Shown piece by piece: positions 52,687-60,232 of a stretch of 64,000 nucleotides of DNA. Both the position numbers and the translations under genes were made by a program. Within the stretch, counting starts at the first letter, position 1; the number at the start of each line of letters is the position of its first letter. This DNA comes from JAJDTT01 sp965116695 (lineage in GTDB: Bacteria; Acidobacteriota; UBA6911; RPQK01; JAJDTT01), in assembly GCA_965116695.1 (NCBI GenBank), contig OZ220706.1, forward strand, positions 5,270,001 through 5,334,000, in the 5' to 3' direction. The notes beneath the pieces were generated by a model, which did not search any database, was not told the DNA's origin, and was given only the letters and a program-made list of their open reading frames with translations.

Positions 52687-55265
52687 CTTTGTACCGGTCC
52701 GCCCGGATCACTATCACGAGGAATTGCCAACGGCCATTTGGTCCGGCCCTCTGCTTGACCATTGCCGTCGTTTTCTCATTCCTCGCGTCCGCGCCGGCCG
52801 CAGTCGTTGAACCCGCGCCGAGCCATACTCCGACGCTGCTGTCGGTGCGATTGGTCCCGGAGCAAGTGATCCTTCAGGGCCCCGACGCTTCCCAGCGATT
52901 CGTGGTCATGGGAACGTTCGCCGACGGACTGGATCGGGACCTGACTGCCGGCAGCCGGTTTCATCTCTCCGATACCGCACTGGCCCGTGTGGACGACGGC
53001 GGCAGAGTGGTGGCCCTGGCGCCGGGGGAGGTGACTCTACGGGTCGAGAACGGAGGACACGAGGTCCGTTCGCAAATTCGAATCGATCCCGGCGGGGAGC
53101 CGAGACCCTTCCGTTTCGATCGCGACATCGCCTCCATACTGACCAAACGGGGTTGCAACGCCAGCGAGTGCCACGGCAGCGTCAAGGGGCAGGGAGGATT
53201 CAAGCTCTCCCTCGACGGCCTATATCCGGAAGAAGACCACGAGTGGATCGTCAAAGGTGGGATCTACCAGGTTCTCGTCATGGAATCGGGGGGGGCGCGA
53301 GTACCTCGCGTGAATCCGGAGCATCCGGAGCAGAGCCTGCTGCTGCAGAAGGCCACCATGCAGGTGGGCCACGTCGGCGGTGAGCGCATCGGCGCCGATT
53401 CCGCGGACTACGCCACCCTCCTGGATTGGATCCGGAAGGGGGCCGAATACGGCGACCGGAGTAATGAGCGCCGGATCGAGCGGGTGACGGTCTTCCCGCG
53501 GGAAGCCGTGCTGGACGCCGAGGGCGTTCAGCAGCTTCTGGTGACCGCCTACGGGCCCGACGGCCGGAGCGAGGACATCAGTCATCAGGCTCGATATGTC
53601 TCCCAGAACCCCCACGTCGTGACCGTCGACGAGAACGGCCGGGTGACGGCCGCCGGAAGGGGAGAGACGACCGTCTTGGTCCGCACCGCCGGTCATGCCG
53701 TCAGCGCACGCTTCGGAGTCGTCGACGCGGGGGCACCGGTCGACTTCGATGCCGAACCCCGCAATCTCATCGACCGGCACGTCTTCGCCAAGTTGCGGAA
53801 GTTTCAGATCCGTCCATCCGAGTTTGCCGGCGATTCGGAATTCCTGCGCCGCGTCTGTCTGGACATCACCGGCACGCTGCCGCCGCCGGATCGCGTCCGG
53901 GATTTCCTGGCCGACCGCGACCCGCGGAAACGGGACAAGCTCATCGAGACTCTCCTGGACTCTCCCCAGTACGCGGACTATTGGAGCTTCCTGTTCGCGG
54001 ACCTGTTCCGGGTGACCTACACCACTGTGGGCCCGATCAAGGAGGTCAAGGCATACGACGACTGGGTGCGCAACGGCATCCTCCAGAACAAGCCGTACGA
54101 CCGCATGGCGCGGGAACGCATCGCCGCTCAGGGGTACGGGGCTCCCACCCGTCACTTTTTTCGCTATACCGAACTGATTGTGCCCCACGAGATCATGGCC
54201 GAGCAGGTCCGCCTTTTCATGGGGCGCCGGCTGGATTGCGCCCAGTGCCACAACCATCCCTTCGAGACTTGGAGCCAGGACCAGTTCTGGGGAATGACCG
54301 CCTTTTTCGGCAACGTCACGCAACTTCTGGATTCCCAATTGGTTTTCGACAATCCGGAGGGTGGACGATCCTATGACTTGAAACAGGAGGGTATCAAAAC
54401 CGTCCATCCGCGCCGGAAGGAAGAAGTCCGGGCCAGATTCATGGACGGATCGTTCCCGACCGGGGAGCAGGAGCGCGATCCGCGCATGGCGCTTGCCGAA
54501 TGGATCATCGCCCAGCCCGCCTTCGCTGAGACCATCGTGAACCGGGTCTGGGGCTATTTCTTCGGCCGGGGAATCGTGGACCCGGTGGACGACTTCAAGG
54601 TGTCCAACCCGCCGACCCATCCCGAACTGCTCTCCGCGCTGGCGGAAGACTTCGTGGAACACGGCTACGACCTGAAGCATCTCATGAGGCTGATCGTCCG
54701 GTCGCGGACCTACCAGACTTCGGGAGTGCCCAACCGGACCAACCGGGAGGATGGAATCAACTATTCCCGGGCTTTGGCCCGGCCGCTGCAGGCGACCGTC
54801 CTGCTGGACGCCATCTCCCACGCCACCGGAGTCCCGGAGGAGTTTCCGGTGCACCCCAAGACCGTGCGCACCGGTGCGGCTCGCCCGGGGGCCCGCGCCA
54901 TCGACCTGATCCCTGAACTGTTTCCCTGCCATTTCCTCGATGTCTACGGACGGTCCATGCGCAAGTCGCTTCCGGAAAAGCCGTCGCTGACGTTGGCTCA
55001 GGCCCTGCACATGTGGGCGGGATCGACCTATACGACCAAAATCACCCAGGAGGGCGGACGACTCGACCGGGCGCTGAAGGAGGGCCGGTCCGATTCCCAG
55101 ATCATCGAAGACTTCTACTTGGCAGCGCTATCGCGATACCCGACCGAGCGGGAACGATCCGACCTGGAAGCTTATGTCCGGGAGGGATCCTCCCCGCGGC
55201 CGGAGCAACTGGCGAACCTGATGTGGGCTCTCATCAGTTCGCGGGAGTTTGCATACAATCATTAG
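52683..55265 (+). CDS. DUF1549/DUF1553 (PSD1-type) protein of the second operon
   Basis: 860-residue secreted protein, paralogue of the 17.2-kb gene. Signal (LCLTIAVVFSFLASAPAAVV), Big2-like domain (about 55-145), C158-x4-C163-H164 with GSVKGQGGFKLSL, second Big2-like domain (about 270-345), DUF1549 from about 360 with C519-AQ-C522-H523, and DUF1553 in the C-terminal third (NRVWGYFFGRGIVDPVDDF). The ATG at 52683 overlaps the preceding stop. It is followed by a hairpin repeat (55269-55345) and the DUF1501 gene 133 bp on. Periplasmic or surface-located; function not established. Confidence 0.92.
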   Translation: MTLYRSARITITRNCQRPFGPALCLTIAVVFSFLASAPAAVVEPAPSHTPTLLSVRLVPEQVILQGPDASQRFVVMGTFADGLDRDLTAGSRFHLSDTALARVDDGGRVVALAPGEVTLRVENGGHEVRSQIRIDPGGEPRPFRFDRDIASILTKRGCNASECHGSVKGQGGFKLSLDGLYPEEDHEWIVKGGIYQVLVMESGGARVPRVNPEHPEQSLLLQKATMQVGHVGGERIGADSADYATLLDWIRKGAEYGDRSNERRIERVTVFPREAVLDAEGVQQLLVTAYGPDGRSEDISHQARYVSQNPHVVTVDENGRVTAAGRGETTVLVRTAGHAVSARFGVVDAGAPVDFDAEPRNLIDRHVFAKLRKFQIRPSEFAGDSEFLRRVCLDITGTLPPPDRVRDFLADRDPRKRDKLIETLLDSPQYADYWSFLFADLFRVTYTTVGPIKEVKAYDDWVRNGILQNKPYDRMARERIAAQGYGAPTRHFFRYTELIVPHEIMAEQVRLFMGRRLDCAQCHNHPFETWSQDQFWGMTAFFGNVTQLLDSQLVFDNPEGGRSYDLKQEGIKTVHPRRKEEVRARFMDGSFPTGEQERDPRMALAEWIIAQPAFAETIVNRVWGYFFGRGIVDPVDDFKVSNPPTHPELLSALAEDFVEHGYDLKHLMRLIVRSRTYQTSGVPNRTNREDGINYSRALARPLQATVLLDAISHATGVPEEFPVHPKTVRTGAARPGARAIDLIPELFPCHFLDVYGRSMRKSLPEKPSLTLAQALHMWAGSTYTTKITQEGGRLDRALKEGRSDSQIIEDFYLAALSRYPTERERSDLEAYVREGSSPRPEQLANLMWALISSREFAYNH

Positions 55266-55268
55266 AAT

Positions 55269-55345
55269 GGAGCGGCGTCTTCCAGGCGCCGATTGGAGCG
55301 GCGGTTTTCTAACCGCCGATCTCCAGAGTAACAATAGGCCAAAGA
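55269..55345 (+). repeat. Two-unit GGAGC-hairpin repeat with tail, inside the operon
   Basis: GGAGC at 55269 with stem GGCGTC-TTCCA-GGCGCC and GGAGC at 55295 with stem GGCGGT-TTTCTA-ACCGCC; period 26 bp. A tail follows: CTCCAGAGTAACAATAGGCC then AAAGAGG, close to the tail at 24160-24187. It occupies the gap between the PSD1 and DUF1501 genes, so it would be transcribed. The rest of the 132-bp gap holds the DUF1501 ribosome site (GGAGA) only. Confidence 0.85.
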
Positions 55346-55397
55346 GGGACCGGATGACCTCAACATCGCCCCCCCAACGACTGACGGAGAAGCTAAC

Positions 55398-56744
55398 TTG
55401 AAGGAATACCGTTGTTTCCAGTGCAGGCGGACCAAATTCGGTCGCCGCGACTTCCTCCGCGTCGGCTCTCTGAGCTTTCTCGGGATGAACGCCGGCGATC
55501 TCTTCAGACTGGAACGCCTCCAAGCCGCGTCCAACGCCAAACCGCCCGCCGGACAGGCGCAGGCCTGTATCCTCCTCTTCCTGGAGGGCGGTCCCAGCCA
55601 GATGGACACCTGGGATCCCAAGGGGAACACCAACTTCGGCTCCATCCCCACCAACGTCGACGGCATCCGCATCTCCGAACTCCTGCCGCAAACGGCCCAG
55701 CACATGGACAAGCTCTCGCTGATCCGGTCCATGCGGACGCAGGAGACCAACCATCCGCAGGGCACCATCGAGTCACTGACCGGTCATCGGCCCAGCCCCA
55801 CCATGAAGTTCCCGGGTTTCGGGTCGATCGTGGCCAAGGAAATGGGCGCCCGCAACAACATGCCGCCGTTCACCACGGTCCCCATGCCTTGGGAGAACGA
55901 CTTCTACAACTACGAGGAGGCCTTCAAAGGCTCGTACATCGGCGCCGAATATGACGCCATGGTCCTGCCGGACCCCAGCGGCGAAGAATTCGTCGTGCCC
56001 GATCTCCGGTTGCCCAAAACCGTCTCCGCCGCAGCCATCGAAGATCGGAAGACCCTGCTCAGCATCGTGGACCGGCACTACCGGTCCACCCAGGAGGTGG
56101 CCGAGTTCGGCAAGATGGACACCTACCGCGAGCAGGCACTGGGAATGATCCTGTCGCCTCACGTCCAGAAGGCGTTCGACCTCTCCAGCGAATCGGAGAA
56201 GACCAGGGACGCATACGGACGCCACCGCTTCGGCCAGAGCGTGCTGATGGCCCGGCGGCTGGTGGAGGCCGGGTGCCGCTTCGTCACGGCGGCCGGCTAC
56301 AAGCACGGCCAATGGGACACCCACGGAAGCAACGACAAACGGATGAAGGAAGACCTGACGCCTCCCCTGGACAAGGCGCTCTCCGCGCTGTTGGAAGATC
56401 TGGACCAAAGAGGACTGTGGGAATCGACGGTCGTGCTGGTCATGGGTGAGTTCGGACGGACCCCCCACATCAATCCCGGCCTGGGGCGCGATCACTGGCC
56501 CCACTGCTGGTCGCTGGCGCTGGGAGGCGGCGGTATCCAAGGGGGGCAGGTCATCGGCGTCAGCGACGACCGGGCCGCCTACGTTGCGGAACGTCCCATC
56601 TCCATCGGCGACCTCTACGCCACCATCTACAAGGCGCTGGGCATCGACTGGACCAAGACCTACATGGCCCCCGTGGGGCGTCCCGTCTACATCGCCAACG
56701 GATTCGACGACACCATGGGGCAGCCCATACCGGAATTGATCTGA
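55398..56744 (+). CDS. DUF1501 protein of the second operon
   Basis: 448-residue protein, paralogue of the 19.75-kb protein. The N-terminus has a Cys pair (RCFQCRR) and a Tat-like RRDFLRVG signal. Family blocks are FLEGGPSQMDTWDPKGN, NHPQGTIESLTGHRP, VLVMGEFGRTPHIN, GRDHWPHCWSLALGGGG and ATIYKALGIDWTKTY. The start is TTG at 55398, with GGAGA about eight bases upstream; no ATG lies in the right place. Alkaline-phosphatase-like fold, no known substrate. The reductase-hydratase fusion gene follows at 10 bp and may be cotranscribed. Confidence 0.92.
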   Translation: MKEYRCFQCRRTKFGRRDFLRVGSLSFLGMNAGDLFRLERLQAASNAKPPAGQAQACILLFLEGGPSQMDTWDPKGNTNFGSIPTNVDGIRISELLPQTAQHMDKLSLIRSMRTQETNHPQGTIESLTGHRPSPTMKFPGFGSIVAKEMGARNNMPPFTTVPMPWENDFYNYEEAFKGSYIGAEYDAMVLPDPSGEEFVVPDLRLPKTVSAAAIEDRKTLLSIVDRHYRSTQEVAEFGKMDTYREQALGMILSPHVQKAFDLSSESEKTRDAYGRHRFGQSVLMARRLVEAGCRFVTAAGYKHGQWDTHGSNDKRMKEDLTPPLDKALSALLEDLDQRGLWESTVVLVMGEFGRTPHINPGLGRDHWPHCWSLALGGGGIQGGQVIGVSDDRAAYVAERPISIGDLYATIYKALGIDWTKTYMAPVGRPVYIANGFDDTMGQPIPELI

Positions 56745-56753
56745 CCGTCCGTC

Positions 56754-59516
56754 GTGAACCCGCCCGCCACCTCGGATAGTCCCGATCACCCCTGGCCGCT
56801 AGGCTCTTGTCCGAATCTGGCCCGGTCCATCCCGAAACGGATGCACGCGCTGACCCTTTACCGGGACCAATATGGTCCGCCCCGGGACGTGGTCCGCTTG
56901 GAGCAGGTGGAGGTTCCCCGCCTTCGCGCCGCGGACGCCAGGGGAGTCCTGGTGGCGGTCTTGGCATCCGGACCCAACTTCAACACCAATTTCGCGGCTC
57001 TGGGACTGCCGGTTCCCGTCTTCGGCCGGGGCGACAGCGCCGTTCTCCACATTCCGGGGAGCGACGCCCTGGGGATCGTGGTGGATGCGGGTCCCGCGGT
57101 CCGGTCGGTGAAGGTGGGACAGGCGGTCATCCTGGACTCCTGGACCGGACACAACATCCGGGGCTACGAGACCCACGACGGCTTCAACGCCCAGTTCGCC
57201 ATGGTGGACGAGGAGCGGGCCATTCCGGTCCCTCCAGCCCTCGGCGGCCACAGCCCCGAACAGTTGTCGGCCATGCTGCTCACCTACGGAACGGCCTACC
57301 GCACCGTGGTGGAGCGCCTGGCCCTCGGTCCCGGAGACTCCATGCTGGTCCTGGGAGGCGGGAAGGGAACCAGCTTCGCCGCCGCCCAACTGGGCAAGGC
57401 CCTCGGGGCCCGCGTGGTCCTGATGGGATCCAATCCGGCGTTGGGCCGGTCTCTCATCGAGCGGGGGATCGCCGACTCCTTCGTCGACCGGCGGCAGATC
57501 CCGGCCCAGGTCTTCGGTGTGGTCGACGTGGGGGAGGAATACGGCAAGTGGCACGCCCGGACCGAGCCCTTTCGCCGGATCGTGCTGGCCGCCAACGAGG
57601 GCCGGCCGGTGGACACGGTCTTCGAGCATACCGGCGGCGCCAACTTCCCTCTACTGGTCTCGGTTCTCGCCCCCAAGGGACGGCTCGCTTTCTTCGGCGC
57701 CACCGGCCGGGGCCTCAAGGGCGAATACAAGGAGACCTTCTTCTACGACGGACGCCGCTTCGTCCTGGACGCCCGCTGGGTCTGGATGCGCCAGAAGCAG
57801 GTCCTCTTCCGGAGCGGGACCCCGGCGGAGATCTTCGCGGAAATCGGCCTGCTGCCGGGGCGGAGGGGACTGGTCTGGGGCGCCGACCGCTACGCGCGGG
57901 AATTCGTCGAAGCGGCGCTGCAGAGGCGGGCGGACCTGGTGGTGGTCGCGTCCCGTTCCCGGGAATCGGAGGGATTGGCCGCTCTGTTCCGGATGGGCCT
58001 TACGGAGTCGCAGATCATCGATCGCGATCGGTTCCGGCTGCCCGTCGACATGCCGGACCCGCTGACGGACGAGGGGACCCCGAATCCAGCCTACATGTCC
58101 GATTTCATGCTGGACGCCCGGGCTCTCGGGAGGGCCATCTGGGAGATCTTCGGTCCCCGGATCAGTCCGGACTTCATCGTGGAACGTCCCGATCAGAGCA
58201 CGCTCCATGTCAGCACCTTCCTGTTGAGGGACCACGACGAGAAGGACGAGATGCCGTGCGGCGTCATCGTCGCCCGCGGCTCGTCCGATCTGACCGTCTC
58301 CGGGTCCCACATGTACCGCGCGGCCCAGGCTCGGGAAACCGTCCGCCTCCTGGCCCGGAACCGGATCGTCATGGATCAGGAGGACCTGGAGGTGGTGGAC
58401 CTGGCGGGGTTGCCGGAGATCCAGCAGAAGATGCTGGACGGCACCATGGCCAAGCCCAAGGGTGTGTCGCTGGTTCAGGCGGATGCCCCGGGCCGGAAGA
58501 TTTCCGACTACGAAGCCGACTACCTGGGCGAGACGCTCTGCGAGGCCGACCCGGATAACGGCCGGTTCATCGCCTTGAGCCTCATCGACGAGGTGGGAAT
58601 CCTCACCCTCCAGCGGCCGGACGCCTTGAACGCCCTCAACCAGGAACTGCTGGCCCAGCTTGCGGAACTGACGGACGAGCTGGGAGCGCACGGAACCCTC
58701 CACGGAGAGAAGACCACCGCTCTGGTCCTGTGCGGCTCGGGACGCGCCTTCGTGGCGGGGGCCGACGTCCAGGGCTTCGTGGGCGGGGACGCCGAGTCCA
58801 TCCGGCGTCTGGCGGCCGAGAACATGGCTCTCTTCCGGCGGCTGGAAATCCTGCCTCTTCCGGTGGTGTCGATCGTGGACGGCTTCGCGCTGGGGGGTGG
58901 CAACGAGCTGGCCATGAGCACCCACTTCCGGATCGTGACCGAGAATGCCGTCATCGGGCAGCCGGAAGTGAAGCTCGGCATCATCCCCGGATACGGGGGC
59001 ATGCAGCGGCTGCCGAGGCTCGTCGGTCCTCGAAGAGCCGCCGAGATGGCGGTCAACGGAGAGTCGGTGGACGGACGAACCGCGGTCCGGATCGGGCTGG
59101 CCCACGAGTTCCATCCCGCCTCCACCGCTCTGACCCGGGCGTTCCGCGCAGCGGACGAGCTCCGCTCCGGCGTGCGCCGGTTCCAGGCATCCGATTGGGA
59201 CGAGCTTGGCGCCGGTCAAAGCCGGGAGTTGGACGCGCTTTACGGAAGCGACTCCGTGAACCGAATCCTGCAATCACCGACGCCTGTCGCTGAGGCGGCG
59301 GAAGGTCTGCGGGCCGCTCGCCGGTTCGCGGCCCGGCTGGCGCTGGAGGCCATGCGGTTCGGATACGAACGCGGATTCGACCGGGGAATGGAAAACGACG
59401 CCAGACTCTTCGGTGAAGCCGTGGCTTCGGCGTCCGGTCAGTGGTGGGTGCGGCGCTTCCTGGCGAAAGACCCCAGGCAGTCCGCTTTCGTGACGTTGCT
59501 GCAGCCTGGGGATTGA
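56754..59516 (+). CDS. Crotonyl-CoA-reductase-like / second Rossmann unit / enoyl-CoA hydratase fusion
   Basis: 920-residue cytoplasmic fusion. Residues about 14-350 match crotonyl-CoA carboxylase/reductase-type MDR enzymes: KRMHALTLYRDQYG, PNFNTNF (74-80), the cofactor region VLGGGKGTSFAAAQLGKALG and VFEHTGG (289-295), then DARWVWMRQK. Residues about 365-580 form a second, degenerate Rossmann unit (VWGADRYAREFVEAAL, FIVERPDQ) that ends with SGSHMYRAAQARETVRLL, the block that in the reductases directly follows the WMxxK segment. Residues about 605-860 are an enoyl-CoA hydratase with both catalytic glutamates (E718 in GGGNELA, E738 in GQPEVKLG). GTG 56754 keeps the N-terminal extension typical of the family. 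It may convert 3-hydroxyacyl-CoA via enoyl-CoA. Confidence 0.85.
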   Translation: MNPPATSDSPDHPWPLGSCPNLARSIPKRMHALTLYRDQYGPPRDVVRLEQVEVPRLRAADARGVLVAVLASGPNFNTNFAALGLPVPVFGRGDSAVLHIPGSDALGIVVDAGPAVRSVKVGQAVILDSWTGHNIRGYETHDGFNAQFAMVDEERAIPVPPALGGHSPEQLSAMLLTYGTAYRTVVERLALGPGDSMLVLGGGKGTSFAAAQLGKALGARVVLMGSNPALGRSLIERGIADSFVDRRQIPAQVFGVVDVGEEYGKWHARTEPFRRIVLAANEGRPVDTVFEHTGGANFPLLVSVLAPKGRLAFFGATGRGLKGEYKETFFYDGRRFVLDARWVWMRQKQVLFRSGTPAEIFAEIGLLPGRRGLVWGADRYAREFVEAALQRRADLVVVASRSRESEGLAALFRMGLTESQIIDRDRFRLPVDMPDPLTDEGTPNPAYMSDFMLDARALGRAIWEIFGPRISPDFIVERPDQSTLHVSTFLLRDHDEKDEMPCGVIVARGSSDLTVSGSHMYRAAQARETVRLLARNRIVMDQEDLEVVDLAGLPEIQQKMLDGTMAKPKGVSLVQADAPGRKISDYEADYLGETLCEADPDNGRFIALSLIDEVGILTLQRPDALNALNQELLAQLAELTDELGAHGTLHGEKTTALVLCGSGRAFVAGADVQGFVGGDAESIRRLAAENMALFRRLEILPLPVVSIVDGFALGGGNELAMSTHFRIVTENAVIGQPEVKLGIIPGYGGMQRLPRLVGPRRAAEMAVNGESVDGRTAVRIGLAHEFHPASTALTRAFRAADELRSGVRRFQASDWDELGAGQSRELDALYGSDSVNRILQSPTPVAEAAEGLRAARRFAARLALEAMRFGYERGFDRGMENDARLFGEAVASASGQWWVRRFLAKDPRQSAFVTLLQPGD

Positions 59517-59525
59517 CCGCAGCCG

Positions 59526-60044
59526 TCAACGGTTGCCGGCCGGATTCTCCAGGAACATCCTGAAGCGGACCTGTTCCCAATCACCCCAATTCCTTCGGCG
59601 TTGGAAGAGGAAGTGGACCTCCGCATCTTCCGAGCCGCGATAGGCCCGGAGCGTGTTCTCCCAGTTCTGCTCCTGGTCCTGGTACTGGGGCCGGCCCGTC
59701 TTGCTCAACTGCCTTTCTTCCGCCGTCCCCAAGGGAACGGCTGTCGACCGGAGATACAGAGTTCCGACCAGGGGAATGACTCGATCCGTCTCCGCTTCGA
59801 CACCCTCTTGGCCCGGGACAGTGGCCACGACCTCCTCGCCCCGCAGAAAGACCAGGGAACAGCCCTCTTCCTCGCGGCGGACTTCCAGATGGAAGCCACC
59901 CCGGTCCAAGCGCCGGCCGTCCTCCATGAATAGATCCCGATCCAGACGAATCTCGGTCACGTAGACTTCGGCAGTCGCTGTCGCCACGCCAAGTCCCAGC
60001 ATCAAGATCGGCGTTAGAAGGGTTCCGGCGTTTCTACTCCTCAC
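59526..60044 (-). CDS. Secreted hypothetical protein
   Basis: 172-residue protein not recognised. It has a clear signal peptide (MRSRNAGTLLTPILMLGLGV, cleavage near ATATA-EV) and a mature domain of alternating strands (VYVTEIRLDRDLFMEDGRRL; FHLEVRREEEGCSLVFLRGE) with a charged C-terminus (RRRNWGDWEQVRFRMFLEN). The GTG at 60042-60044 follows GAGG at six bases. It lies downstream of the HicB relic and the DUF1501 gene on the same strand. No membrane helix; probably periplasmic. Function unknown. Confidence 0.6.
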   Translation of the reverse strand: MRSRNAGTLLTPILMLGLGVATATAEVYVTEIRLDRDLFMEDGRRLDRGGFHLEVRREEEGCSLVFLRGEEVVATVPGQEGVEAETDRVIPLVGTLYLRSTAVPLGTAEERQLSKTGRPQYQDQEQNWENTLRAYRGSEDAEVHFLFQRRRNWGDWEQVRFRMFLENPAGNR

Positions 60045-60060
60045 GATGGTCCTCAAGGAT

Positions 60061-60198
60061 TCACGCGATGGCCTCCAAAAGATTGTCACGAGCCTCTTCC
60101 TTGGTCCTACCCTGACCGTTTGCCCCTGGAATTTCAGGGCAGCAGGCGATGTGCCACTTTCCGTCTTGCTCGATGATGGCCGTGAACTGATCCTCCAC
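60061..60198 (-). pseudogene. HicB-like antitoxin, truncated by in-frame stop
   Basis: 45 codons on the minus strand starting GTG 60198: DQFTAIIEQDGKWHIACCPE, IPGANGQGRTKEEARDNLLE, AIA, stop TGA at 60061. This is the N-terminal half of the HicB family, whose members continue ALILEDRREE. The reading after the TGA is ILEDHREE and then TAG, so the family sequence goes on in frame past a stop that one base change could have made from a Leu codon. No HicA gene is adjacent. Probably a decayed antitoxin; recoding or a functional short form is less likely. Confidence 0.65.
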
Positions 60199-60232
60199 AG
60201 GTAAGATCTCCCGAAACGATCAAACCTGAATA

